This document shows, piece after piece, positions 42,087 to 50,477 of a stretch of DNA of 64,000 nt (its first letter is position 1; each line of letters begins with the position of its first letter). The position numbers and the translations under genes are program-made. The notes below the pieces were generated by a model. It saw only the letters and a program-made list of their open reading frames with translations, did not search any database and was not told where the DNA came from. The DNA is taken from NCBI GenBank assembly GCA_022827195.1, contig JAJDTL010000004.1, forward strand, positions 248,001 to 312,000, given 5' to 3'. Origin of the DNA: Caldilineaceae bacterium. Lineage in GTDB: Bacteria; Chloroflexota; Anaerolineae; Caldilineales; Caldilineaceae.

Positions 42087-43568
42087 ATGATAACTCGTAT
42101 CGAGCTCGACGGATTCAAGACGTTTCAGGATTTCTCGCTGGACCTGGCCCCTCTCCAGGTATTCGTTGGAGCAAACGGGGCGGGCAAAAGCAACCTCTTC
42201 GACGCCCTGCGCCTGCTCGAGCGCCTTGCCCTTTCAGACCTCGCCTCGGCCTTTCACGAGATGCGCGGCCAGGTAGGTGAACTCTTCACAGTCCGTCCAG
42301 GCGGCCGCAGAGCAACCCAAATGCGGCTCGCCGTTGAACTGCTCGTCGCCCGACAAGTGCAGGATAGCTGGGGCACCACCCGCGAACTCACCTATCCACG
42401 CCTGCGCTACGAGCTGGTCATTGAAAGGCGAGACGGGGCCCAGGGACAGGACGCCATCGCACTGAAGCGCGAGGCACTGACCCCGATTCCGCGCCACGGG
42501 GACCGCTGGACGCGTGCCTACAAGCTGAGCACCGGCGGTGCCTGGGTCCCCGCCATGACAGGGGGCCGCTCCCCCCTCATTTCAACCGAACTCGAAAACG
42601 CCGCGCCGGCCATCACTCTGCACCAGGATGGCGGCAGCGGTCTGCGCAAGATCGCCGCCGTACAGGCGAAGCGGACAGTCCTGAGCGGCATTCAGACCGC
42701 AGAGTTTCCCCACGCCCTGGCAGCGGCCTGTGAGATTCGCCGCTGGCGATTCTTGGATCTCGCCCCCGAAGCGCTGCGCACTCCCAGCCTTGCCTCAGCG
42801 TCGGCCGACATAGGCGCCGACGGAAGCCTTCTTCCCAACGCGCTGGCACGCATCCTTGCCGCTGACCCGGATCACGGGTCTGAGATTTCGCGCGATCTGG
42901 CCGAACGCGTGCCCGGCATCCTGAGGATAGAGGTGGAAGGGGACCCGGTGGGTGACCTCAACACCGTCTGGGTTGAGATGGAGGACGGACGGCGCTTCCC
43001 GGCGCGTTCGCTCTCCGAAGGCGCACTGCGGCTGCTGGCGCTGACCACGCTGAGACATGACCCCGCGCACGAAGGGCTGCTCTGTATCGAGGAGCCGGAG
43101 CGGAGCGTCCACCCGTCAAGCCTGAAGGGCCTGACCATCCTTCTGAAAGACCTGGCGACCGACTTTTCGCAGCCTCACGCCCCCGGTCAGCCTTTGCGCC
43201 AGGTGCTCTGTAACACCCAATCGCCGGTCTTCATTGGCCAGTCGGAAATGCTGGCCAACCTGCTCTTCGCCCACCTGACCACGCGCGCCGCCTCCGACGA
43301 CACAGCCCGCACCCAGCTGGTGACCCGCATCGCAAAGGTCGTGCCCGATCCTGTGCAGCCCCCGCTCCCCATACCCGAGGAAGAGCGAAACTTCACCCTC
43401 AGCGAGGTGCGCGACTACCTTGAGAGCGCCGATCTCGGCGAGGCCAAGCGCCAGCTCAGGTCCCATTTGGCGCAGGCAGACGAACAATCATCCGCCGAGC
43501 CGGGTTCCGAAGAGGCTGCGCCGCCCCCCGGAGATCCGGCAGCCGGAGAAGAGCAAACCATAAGTTGA
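42087..43568 (+). CDS. AAA15/SMC-like ATPase (RecF/OLD-type)
   Basis: The 493-residue protein begins ITRIELDGFKTFQDFSLDL with Walker A GANGAGKSN (residues 28-36). It has a signature-like RSLSEGALRLLALTTL and Walker B LLCIEEPERSVHP near 333, followed by the switch His region CNTQSPVFI. This is the COG4637/COG1106 class of stand-alone ABC-type ATPases, often encoded in defence or mobile loci. The usual downstream DUF4276 or TOPRIM partner is absent; the next gene is metabolic. The Glu/Pro-rich C-terminal tail is probably disordered. Confidence 0.8.
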   Translation: MITRIELDGFKTFQDFSLDLAPLQVFVGANGAGKSNLFDALRLLERLALSDLASAFHEMRGQVGELFTVRPGGRRATQMRLAVELLVARQVQDSWGTTRELTYPRLRYELVIERRDGAQGQDAIALKREALTPIPRHGDRWTRAYKLSTGGAWVPAMTGGRSPLISTELENAAPAITLHQDGGSGLRKIAAVQAKRTVLSGIQTAEFPHALAAACEIRRWRFLDLAPEALRTPSLASASADIGADGSLLPNALARILAADPDHGSEISRDLAERVPGILRIEVEGDPVGDLNTVWVEMEDGRRFPARSLSEGALRLLALTTLRHDPAHEGLLCIEEPERSVHPSSLKGLTILLKDLATDFSQPHAPGQPLRQVLCNTQSPVFIGQSEMLANLLFAHLTTRAASDDTARTQLVTRIAKVVPDPVQPPLPIPEEERNFTLSEVRDYLESADLGEAKRQLRSHLAQADEQSSAEPGSEEAAPPPGDPAAGEEQTIS

Positions 43569-43624
43569 TTTTAGCCGGACATTTTTAGCTCAGATGCAGC
43601 AAAGTGGAGTAAAATAGGAGCACT

Positions 43625-44680
43625 ATGCCAAATATCCTGCCAGGCAGATTGCGCGAGGTCGGCTACCAGCTCTTTGAGGCGTCGGGCTGCACAGAAGACG
43701 ATGCGCGTGCCGTCGTCGACCATCTCGTCGAGTCCAACCTGTTCGGCCACGACTCGCACGGCGCAATCCGCTACTACGAATACACGCGCGCAATTCGCGA
43801 AGGCCGCTTTCAACCGCGCGCGACCCCGGAAATCGTTCGCGAAAAGCCGTCAACCGCCGTCGTCGACGCCGGCGGCGCGCTCGGCCAGGTCGGCGCAACC
43901 TTCGCCATGAACCTCGCCATCGAAAAGGCCCGGCAGAACGGCCTCGCAACCGTTACCCTCCGCAATACGAGCCACGTCGGCCGCGCCGGCGCCTATCCCC
44001 TGATGGCCGCCCGCCAGAACAACATGATCGGTCTCGCATTTGTCAACGCCGGCCGGCTCGGCTACCAGATTGCCCCTTTCGGCGGCCTCGATGGACGGCT
44101 CAGCACCAACCCGATCGCCTTTTCCGCGCCTCGACCCGAAACCGACCCTATCCTGGTCGACATGACGACTTCGGTCGTCGCCGAAGGCAAGGTTCGTGTA
44201 GCAATCAACCAGGGCGCTGAAGTGCCGGAGGGCTGGCTGATCGACGCCCAGGGCAACCCGACCACTGACCCGAATGAATTCAGGGCCGATCCGCCCGGCG
44301 CCATCCTCCCCATGGGCGGCGTCGTCGCACATAAAGGCTATAGCCTCGGTCTTGTGGTAGAATTGCTTGGCGGCGCGCTCAGCGGAGAGGGCTGCGCGGC
44401 CGGTTCGCGCACAATGCACAGCAACGGTGTGCTCTTTACCGTCTACAACATCGAGCACTTCACCGAGCTCTCCACCTACAATGACGAAGTGGAGGCTCTG
44501 CTCGAACATGTCAAATCGAGCCGTCTGGCCCCGGGGTTCAGCGAAATCCTCGCGCCGGGCGAACCGGAGTTTCGCAACGCGCAACGCAAAGAGCGCGAAG
44601 GCATTGAGATAGACGAGACCACCTGGGAGTACATTTGCCAGGAAGGGCACATCCTGGGCCTCGATCCCGGCAGCTGGTAA
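43625..44680 (+). CDS. Malate/L-lactate dehydrogenase family (Ldh_2) oxidoreductase
   Basis: The 351-residue protein is of the Ldh_2/COG2055 type: VVDHLVESNLFGHDSHGAIR with the family His, VDAGGALGQVGATFAM, TVTLRNTSHVGRAGAYPLMA, STNPIAFSAPRP and GYSLGLVVELLGGALSG. The family reduces 2-oxo acids or related compounds with NAD(P)H and differs from classical malate dehydrogenase. AGGAGC precedes the ATG. It heads a plus-strand run with 73 bp to the first corrinoid-system gene, suggesting that the methyl donor or product is a 2-hydroxy acid, but that link is inference. Confidence 0.85.
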   Translation: MPNILPGRLREVGYQLFEASGCTEDDARAVVDHLVESNLFGHDSHGAIRYYEYTRAIREGRFQPRATPEIVREKPSTAVVDAGGALGQVGATFAMNLAIEKARQNGLATVTLRNTSHVGRAGAYPLMAARQNNMIGLAFVNAGRLGYQIAPFGGLDGRLSTNPIAFSAPRPETDPILVDMTTSVVAEGKVRVAINQGAEVPEGWLIDAQGNPTTDPNEFRADPPGAILPMGGVVAHKGYSLGLVVELLGGALSGEGCAAGSRTMHSNGVLFTVYNIEHFTELSTYNDEVEALLEHVKSSRLAPGFSEILAPGEPEFRNAQRKEREGIEIDETTWEYICQEGHILGLDPGSW

Positions 44681-44753
44681 CACCTCCACACCGCACGCGG
44701 TCTGGGCACGGACGCAAGGTCAACACCAAAGCCAGCGGAAGAAGGAGCAAGCA

Positions 44754-45782
44754 ATGCCACAGATGACACCGAAGCAGCGGTTCCTTGCCGGGCTGAACGG
44801 CGACCCGGTCGACAGGCCGCCCGCGGCCAGCATCGTGTCCGTCATTACCTACGAGCTGATGGACATTACCGGCGCCCGCTTCCCTCACGCCAACATCGAG
44901 CCGGAGCCCATGGCAACCCTCGCCGCCGGCGCACATGAAGTCATGGGATTCGACAGCGTGATGCCGATCTTCAGCATCGCGCAGGAAGCCACCGCGCTCG
45001 GCTGCATGGTCGACTGGTCCGACACCGACATGATGCCCAATCCGACAGACTCGCCCTGGGCCGACCGCGATGTCGAGATCGAGCTGCCCGACGGCTTCCC
45101 CGACTCCTTCCTCGAGGACAAGTACGTAAAGTGCTCCGTCGATGCTATCCGACTGCTCAAGCAGCACTTCGGCGACGAAGTCATGGTGCTGGGTAAAGTG
45201 ATGGGGCCTTGGACGCTCTCCTACCACTGTTACAATACGCAGGAATTTCTTTTCGATACCATCATGGACCCGGACCGGGTGCGCAAATCGCTCGATACGC
45301 TTTCGCCCGTACCCCTGGCCTACGCCGCCGCCCAAATTGAGGCCGGCGCCGACGCAATCGTCTGGGCCGACCACGCCACCGGAGACCTCGTCCGCAATAC
45401 CATGTACCGCGACTTCCTGCTGCCTCTGCACAAGGAGCTTGTGCCCCAGGTAGAGGCCCCGGTCATCCTGCACTGCTGCGGTCGCACCCTCGATCGGGTC
45501 GACTACTTCGGCGAGGCCGGCTTCGCCTGCTACCACTTCGAGTCGGCCAACGATCCCCAGCTCATGGTCGAAAAAAACGCCGGCAGAATGAAGCTGACCG
45601 GCAACGTCAACAATCCCATCACGCTCTACGCCCGCGGTCCGGACGAGGCCCGTGCCGAGGCGCAGGCCGCCATCGACGCAGGCGTTGACATCATCGCGCC
45701 CGAGTGCGCCGTCCCGCTCCAGGCGCCGGTCGCCAATCTCAAGTCGATTGTGGAAACCTGCCTCGACAACCCCAGCCAATAG
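44754..45782 (+). CDS. UroD/MtaA-like methyltransferase of a corrinoid system
   Basis: The 342-residue uroporphyrinogen-decarboxylase-family protein opens TPKQRFLAGLNGDPVDRPP. It carries the zinc-site pattern of methylcobamide methyltransferases, ILHCCG (His, Cys), with a later Cys in PECAVPL. True HemE lacks this site. It should move a methyl group between a substrate or acceptor thiol and the corrinoid of the next gene product, located 12 bp downstream. The substrate is unknown: MtaA/CmuA-like and O-demethylase-like enzymes all share this fold. Confidence 0.82.
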   Translation: MPQMTPKQRFLAGLNGDPVDRPPAASIVSVITYELMDITGARFPHANIEPEPMATLAAGAHEVMGFDSVMPIFSIAQEATALGCMVDWSDTDMMPNPTDSPWADRDVEIELPDGFPDSFLEDKYVKCSVDAIRLLKQHFGDEVMVLGKVMGPWTLSYHCYNTQEFLFDTIMDPDRVRKSLDTLSPVPLAYAAAQIEAGADAIVWADHATGDLVRNTMYRDFLLPLHKELVPQVEAPVILHCCGRTLDRVDYFGEAGFACYHFESANDPQLMVEKNAGRMKLTGNVNNPITLYARGPDEARAEAQAAIDAGVDIIAPECAVPLQAPVANLKSIVETCLDNPSQ

Positions 45783-45794
45783 GAGCCGTTTACC

Positions 45795-46550
45795 ATGAGC
45801 CGTGAAGAAGAGATCAAAAAGGGGCTGTTCGAGCACACTTTGGTGGGTGAGGCGGCCGAGGTAATCGAGCTTACGCAAGAGGGCATCGACCTCGGCATGG
45901 ACCCGCTCGATATCCTCTTCGGCGCACTGATACCGTCGCTGCAGGAGGTCGGACGCCTGTTCGAGATCGGAGAATATTTCGTGCCCGAGATGCTCGTCGC
46001 CGCACGCGCAATGCAAGGGGCGATGGGGCTCCTCCGTCCACTCCTGGTCGACAAAGGCGCCGAGCCAATCGGCAAGGTCGTAATGCTGACCGTCAAAGGC
46101 GATGTCCACGACATCGGCAAGAACCTGTGCAATATCATGCTCGAAGGTGAGGGCTTCGACATCGTCGACCTCGGCGTCAACGTCAAGCCCGAAGAGGTGG
46201 TCGAAGCCGTCCAGGAGCACCAGCCGCAGCTTGTAGGTTTCTCCGCTTTTCTGACGACGACCATGCCTTTCTTCAAGTCGAATCTCTCAGCCCTCTCTGA
46301 GGCCGGCCTGCGCGATTCGATCAGAGTCATGGTCGGCGGTGCACCCGTGACGCAGGAGTACGCCGACAGCGTTGGCGCCGACGGCTTCGCGCCCGATGCC
46401 AGCGCGACAGTCCGCCTCGCCAAAGAGCTTATGACTGACATGGGGTACGACGTCAGCATGGGAGGCGACGACAGCGAGGGCGCATCCGCGCTGGCGTCGG
46501 CCGTCCAGGCCGTCGAAGAGCTGATGGTCAAAGGTCACGGAGACGAATAG
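45795..46550 (+). CDS. Corrinoid methyl-carrier protein (MtaC/MtbC-like)
   Basis: The 251-residue protein has the helical cap (residues about 1-90, including PSLQEVGRLFEIGEYFVPEM) and a B12-binding Rossmann domain with DVHDIG (Asp103, His105, Gly108), where His ligates cobalt. It carries methyl groups between the UroD-like and pterin-dependent methyltransferases encoded on either side. The C-terminal tail of about 35 residues after MTDMGYD is longer than usual and acidic. Confidence 0.92.
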   Translation: MSREEEIKKGLFEHTLVGEAAEVIELTQEGIDLGMDPLDILFGALIPSLQEVGRLFEIGEYFVPEMLVAARAMQGAMGLLRPLLVDKGAEPIGKVVMLTVKGDVHDIGKNLCNIMLEGEGFDIVDLGVNVKPEEVVEAVQEHQPQLVGFSAFLTTTMPFFKSNLSALSEAGLRDSIRVMVGGAPVTQEYADSVGADGFAPDASATVRLAKELMTDMGYDVSMGGDDSEGASALASAVQAVEELMVKGHGDE

Positions 46551-46556
46551 CGCGTT

Positions 46557-47426
46557 ATGGACACAGTCATCTCCTCCGCCAAGAAGACCGTAATTATCGG
46601 ACCGGACCATCCCTTTGTAATCATTGGCGAACGCATCAACCCCACCGGCCGTAAAGTCCTGACAGCACAGATGATCGACCGCAATATGAGCATGGTCTGC
46701 CGCGACGCCAGGCGGCAGGTCGATGCCGACGCGCACGTGCTCGACGTTAACGCCGGCGTGCCGGTCGACGGCGTCGAGCCGGAAATCCTCAGCCAGGCCA
46801 TTCAGGCCGTCCAGGAAACGGTGGACGTGCCGATCTCCATCGATTCCTCGGTCGTCGAGGCGCTCGAAGCCGGCCTGAGCGTTTACGAGGGCAAGGCCTT
46901 GGTCAATTCGGTCACTTACGAGGATGAGCGGCTGGAAACGGTGCTGCCCCTGGTCAAGAAGTACGGCGCCGCCGTCGTCGGCGTTGCCAACGACGACACC
47001 GGCATCTCCAACGACCCGCAGGAGCGCCTTCGCATTGCCACGCAGATCGTCGAACGCGCCGCCGACCATGGCATTCCCGCCGAAGACGTAGTCATCGACC
47101 CGCTCGCGCTAACCGTGAGCGCAGACGACAACGCCGCCCTGATTACCCTGGAGACGATTCATCTGATCCGCGAGAACCTGGGCGTCAACATGACCTGCGG
47201 TGCGAGCAACATCTCTTTCGGCCTGCCCTGGCGGCCGACCGTCAACGCCGCCTTTCTGTCAATGGCCATCGCAGCCGGGCTGACTTCGGCGATCACCAAC
47301 CCGCTCGAGACCGAGATCCGCCACACCATATACGCCGCCGACCTCCTGATGGGGCACGACGCCTACGCCTCCAACCTGATACAGGCCTTTCGAGCGGAGC
47401 GGAAGCGCGAGCAGGCCGCCGCCTAG
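46557..47426 (+). CDS. Methyltetrahydrofolate:corrinoid methyltransferase (pterin-binding)
   Basis: The 289-residue pterin-binding TIM barrel has FVIIGERINPTGRK, DAHVLDVNAGVP, VPISIDSS, GVANDDTGI, DPLALTVSADDNA and the cobalamin-facing GASNISFGLPWR. It matches the AcsE/MtvA group that transfers methyl between a corrinoid protein and tetrahydrofolate. It lies 6 bp after the corrinoid protein gene. With its neighbours it would feed methyl groups into the folate pool. Confidence 0.9.
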   Translation: MDTVISSAKKTVIIGPDHPFVIIGERINPTGRKVLTAQMIDRNMSMVCRDARRQVDADAHVLDVNAGVPVDGVEPEILSQAIQAVQETVDVPISIDSSVVEALEAGLSVYEGKALVNSVTYEDERLETVLPLVKKYGAAVVGVANDDTGISNDPQERLRIATQIVERAADHGIPAEDVVIDPLALTVSADDNAALITLETIHLIRENLGVNMTCGASNISFGLPWRPTVNAAFLSMAIAAGLTSAITNPLETEIRHTIYAADLLMGHDAYASNLIQAFRAERKREQAAA

Positions 47427-47468
47427 CCCGCGCCTCGTTCCTACCAGTAGCGCACTGCGCCGGCTGCC

Positions 47469-49379
47469 ATGACATCGACCGCACCGCCCGGAACCTCTAA
47501 AGTCTCCATCGAGTTTCGACCCCACGACAAAGTGACCCGGGTTCCGCCCGGTATGACAATCTTCAACGCCGCCAACTGGATCGGGCTGCCCATCGATAGC
47601 ACCTGCGGCGCCAAGGGGACCTGCGGCAAGTGCAAGGTCAGGATTCTGCGCGGCCACAACGGCGCGACCGCAGCCGACCGCAGAATCTTCACCGAGGAGG
47701 AGCTGGCCGATGGCTGGCGGCTCTCCTGCCGCAGCGAGGCGCAAGAGGATGTCGTCTGCGAGGTGCCCCGCCTCATGGGCAATCCCAAGGCCGCCCTCAT
47801 GGGATTCGATCGCCACGTTATCCTCAACGCTAACGTCCACAAAATCCCGCTGACGCTGACGCCGCCCTCGCTCGAGGACCAGCGAAGCGATTTTAGCCGG
47901 CTGCGCGACGCGCTCGCACCGGAGGGGTTCGAGGTCGAAGCGTCTCTGACTACGCTGCGCCAGCTGCCGGTAGTCCTCCGCAAGGGCCAGTGGCAGGTTA
48001 CCGCCGTCATCGTCGGCCATGAGCTGGTCAGCGTCGAAGCGGGCGATACCAGCGGGCGCGCCTTTGGCCTTGCCTTCGACATCGGCACCACCACCGTCGT
48101 CGGCATGTTGCTCGATCTGAACTCGGGCGCGCCGGTCGCCGTCCGCTCAACCCTTAACGGCCAGGCCGTTCACGGGGCCGACGTCATCTCCCGCATCAGC
48201 CACACCATGATGAACGACGATGGGCTGTCCCAGCTGAACGAGGTAATTCTCCGCACGCTCAACGGCCTGATCGCCCAGCTTCTGCACGAGGGCGGCGTCG
48301 CGCCCCACGAGGTCTACGAGGTCGTAACCGCCGGCAACGCCACCATGCAGCACCTCTTCCTCGGCGCCGACCCCGAGGCGATCGGTCTGGAACCTTTCAT
48401 CCCCGTGGTCGAAGATATGGTGCAGGCGTCCGCGCAGGAAGTGGGCCTGGAGATTCAGCCCCAGGCGCAGATTCACTGCCTGCCCTATCTCGGCGCCTAC
48501 GTCGGCGCCGACCTAGTCGCAGGGCTTCTGGCCACCGGGCTCGCGCAGAACGAGGGCGTCCGTCTTCTGGTCGACGTCGGCACGAACGGCGAGATCATAC
48601 TGGGTTCCGCCGAGCGCACCGTGGCCACTGCCGCGCCGGCAGGTCCCGCCTTCGAAGGCGCCCAAATCCAGGACGGCATGCGTGCCAGCGAGGGCGCCAT
48701 CGAGGCCGTGACAATCAATTTGGACGGGATCGAGTTGCAGGTGATCGGCGATGTTCCGCCCATCGGCCTCTGCGGCTCAGGGCTATTGGACGCCGTCGCG
48801 CAGCTGCGGCTCTGCGGGCTGATGCTGCCCTCGGGGCGCTTCGTCACCGCAAGCGACGCGAAGGAGCTCGTCACCTCCGATCTGGCCAGGCGCATCATTA
48901 CCGACGATGAAGGCCGCCGCGCATTCGTCCTCGCCTGGGCAGAGGAATCAGGCGGCGGCAAGTCTATCGTATTGACCCAGCGAGATGTGCGCGAGCTCCA
49001 GTTCGCCAAGGGCTCGATCGCCGGCGGCATCGACGTAGTCATGCAGGAACTGGGCGTGGAGTCGGAGCATCTGGTCGAAATCTTTCTGGCCGGCTCGTTC
49101 GGCAGCTATATCAACCCGCAGAGCGCCCGCATCATCGGACTGGTGCCGCCGGTGCCGGTTGAACGCATCAAGGCAGTAGGCAACGCCGCCGGCGAAGGCG
49201 CCAAGATCGCCCTGCTTTCTTTCCGCGAGCGCCAGGTCGCCCGCTCTCTGCCGGAAATCGTCGAGTACCACGAGCTCTCAGGCCGGGGCGACTTCAACGA
49301 TTCGTTCCTGGCCGTACTCCAGTTTCCCGAGCTGGAGACGCTGGGCTTGGGCAACGGTACCGCCGTCGCACAAGGCTGA
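47469..49379 (+). CDS. Corrinoid reductive activator (2Fe-2S plus ASKHA domain)
   Basis: The 636-residue protein has an N-terminal plant-type ferredoxin domain with STCGAKGTCGKC (Cys46, Cys52, Cys55) and LSCR (Cys87). A linker and an ASKHA ATPase-like domain follow, with FDIGTTTVVGMLLDL, VTAGNATMQHLFLG, LVDVGTNGEI and GLCGSGLLDAVAQL. This architecture is the RACE/RamA-like family that uses ATP to reduce inactive Co(II) corrinoids. It follows the methyltransferase by 42 bp and closes the operon. Confidence 0.9.
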   Translation: MTSTAPPGTSKVSIEFRPHDKVTRVPPGMTIFNAANWIGLPIDSTCGAKGTCGKCKVRILRGHNGATAADRRIFTEEELADGWRLSCRSEAQEDVVCEVPRLMGNPKAALMGFDRHVILNANVHKIPLTLTPPSLEDQRSDFSRLRDALAPEGFEVEASLTTLRQLPVVLRKGQWQVTAVIVGHELVSVEAGDTSGRAFGLAFDIGTTTVVGMLLDLNSGAPVAVRSTLNGQAVHGADVISRISHTMMNDDGLSQLNEVILRTLNGLIAQLLHEGGVAPHEVYEVVTAGNATMQHLFLGADPEAIGLEPFIPVVEDMVQASAQEVGLEIQPQAQIHCLPYLGAYVGADLVAGLLATGLAQNEGVRLLVDVGTNGEIILGSAERTVATAAPAGPAFEGAQIQDGMRASEGAIEAVTINLDGIELQVIGDVPPIGLCGSGLLDAVAQLRLCGLMLPSGRFVTASDAKELVTSDLARRIITDDEGRRAFVLAWAEESGGGKSIVLTQRDVRELQFAKGSIAGGIDVVMQELGVESEHLVEIFLAGSFGSYINPQSARIIGLVPPVPVERIKAVGNAAGEGAKIALLSFRERQVARSLPEIVEYHELSGRGDFNDSFLAVLQFPELETLGLGNGTAVAQG

Positions 49380-49448
49380 ACGCCTCGACGTCAAACGCCC
49401 CGCATTCGCCCGACACACACGTCCCAATCCTGACCCAAACCTCCGTAC

Positions 49449-50435
49449 CTATAGCCGGCAGTTCTCCTGGTCCAGGACCTCCACGTTGATCAGCGTCTTG
49501 GGAATATTCCCCTGCAGCACGGTGACCACGTTCTCCGCTGCCTTGCGCGCCAGGTCCGCCGTGGCCGCGACCGAGTAGAAGGCCGCGTGCGGTGTGACGA
49601 TCACGTTTTCCATGTTCAGAAGCGGATTGTCGGCCGCCGGTGGCTCCGGATCGGTGACGTCGAGCGCAGCACCGGCAATCTGGCCCTCCTCCAATGCCCG
49701 GACGAGCGCGCCCTCGTCAATCACGCCACCCCGGCTGGTGTTGATCAGAAGCGCCGAGGGCTTCATCTGCCCCAGCGCACGCTCGTCAATCATATGGGCC
49801 GTTTCGTCGGTCAGAGGGCAGTGGATCGTCACGTAGTCGGAAGCGGCCAGCAGCGCGCCCAGGTCGTTCGTCACCTCAACGCCCGCCGGCGCGTCTTCGG
49901 CGCGCAGCCGCGGCGTATAAGCGATCACCCGCAGCCCAAAACCCAGTGCCTTAGGCACCAGCGCGCGCCCGATGTTGCCAAAGCCGATCAGCCCCAACGT
50001 CTGTCCCCGCACCCGCGGGATCGGCCGCGGCGTATCCCGGCTCCAATCGCTGCGGTCAGGTGTGCGCACCAGCGGCATCAGCTGCCGCGCCGTCGCCAGC
50101 AGCAGCGCCATCACGTGGTCCGACACCTCCTCCAGGCAGAAATCGGGCACATTGGTGACCAGCATGCCATGCCCGGTCGCGTGGTCGACGGGGATGTTGT
50201 CCAGGCCGATTCCATAGCGGCTGACAATGCGGCAGTTGGGCGCGACGTCGAGCGCCTCTGCCGGGACGTCCTTCCAGCACGTGAGAATCGCATCCGCTTC
50301 CGGCGCCAGCGCGATGATCTCCTCCGGTGTGCCGCTCCCGGCTATCACCGGCTCGCCGTCGACCGCCGCCAACACCTCTTTTTCGATTTCAATGTCAGGC
50401 CAGGCAATGTCCGTAATCAGAATACGGTTGGTCAT
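49449..50435 (-). CDS. D-isomer-specific 2-hydroxyacid dehydrogenase
   Basis: The 328-residue protein has the NAD motif GLIGFGNIGRALV, the catalytic Arg in NTSRGG, Glu in DPEPP and His in TPHAAFYS, so the triad is intact. It resembles the C-terminal-binding-protein/phosphoglycerate dehydrogenase branch without an ACT domain. It is the last gene of the long minus-strand run and convergent with the corrinoid operon. It could reduce a 2-oxo acid produced by the GMC or PhyH enzymes upstream; the substrate is not readable. Confidence 0.88.
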   Translation of the reverse strand: MTNRILITDIAWPDIEIEKEVLAAVDGEPVIAGSGTPEEIIALAPEADAILTCWKDVPAEALDVAPNCRIVSRYGIGLDNIPVDHATGHGMLVTNVPDFCLEEVSDHVMALLLATARQLMPLVRTPDRSDWSRDTPRPIPRVRGQTLGLIGFGNIGRALVPKALGFGLRVIAYTPRLRAEDAPAGVEVTNDLGALLAASDYVTIHCPLTDETAHMIDERALGQMKPSALLINTSRGGVIDEGALVRALEEGQIAGAALDVTDPEPPAADNPLLNMENVIVTPHAAFYSVAATADLARKAAENVVTVLQGNIPKTLINVEVLDQENCRL

Positions 50436-50477
50436 GGGTGCGGCTCCATTCCTTTGGGCTCTCTGCTTTCGTAGCTC

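Noticed and set aside
44754..45782. Uroporphyrinogen decarboxylase of haem synthesis (HemE)
   Set aside because: The HCC zinc motif and the corrinoid-system operon context fit a methyltransferase instead.
44538..46220. A 560-codon minus-strand open frame across the corrinoid operon
   Set aside because: It spans three recognised plus-strand genes and their spacers, and has low-complexity His/Asp/Val-rich translation.
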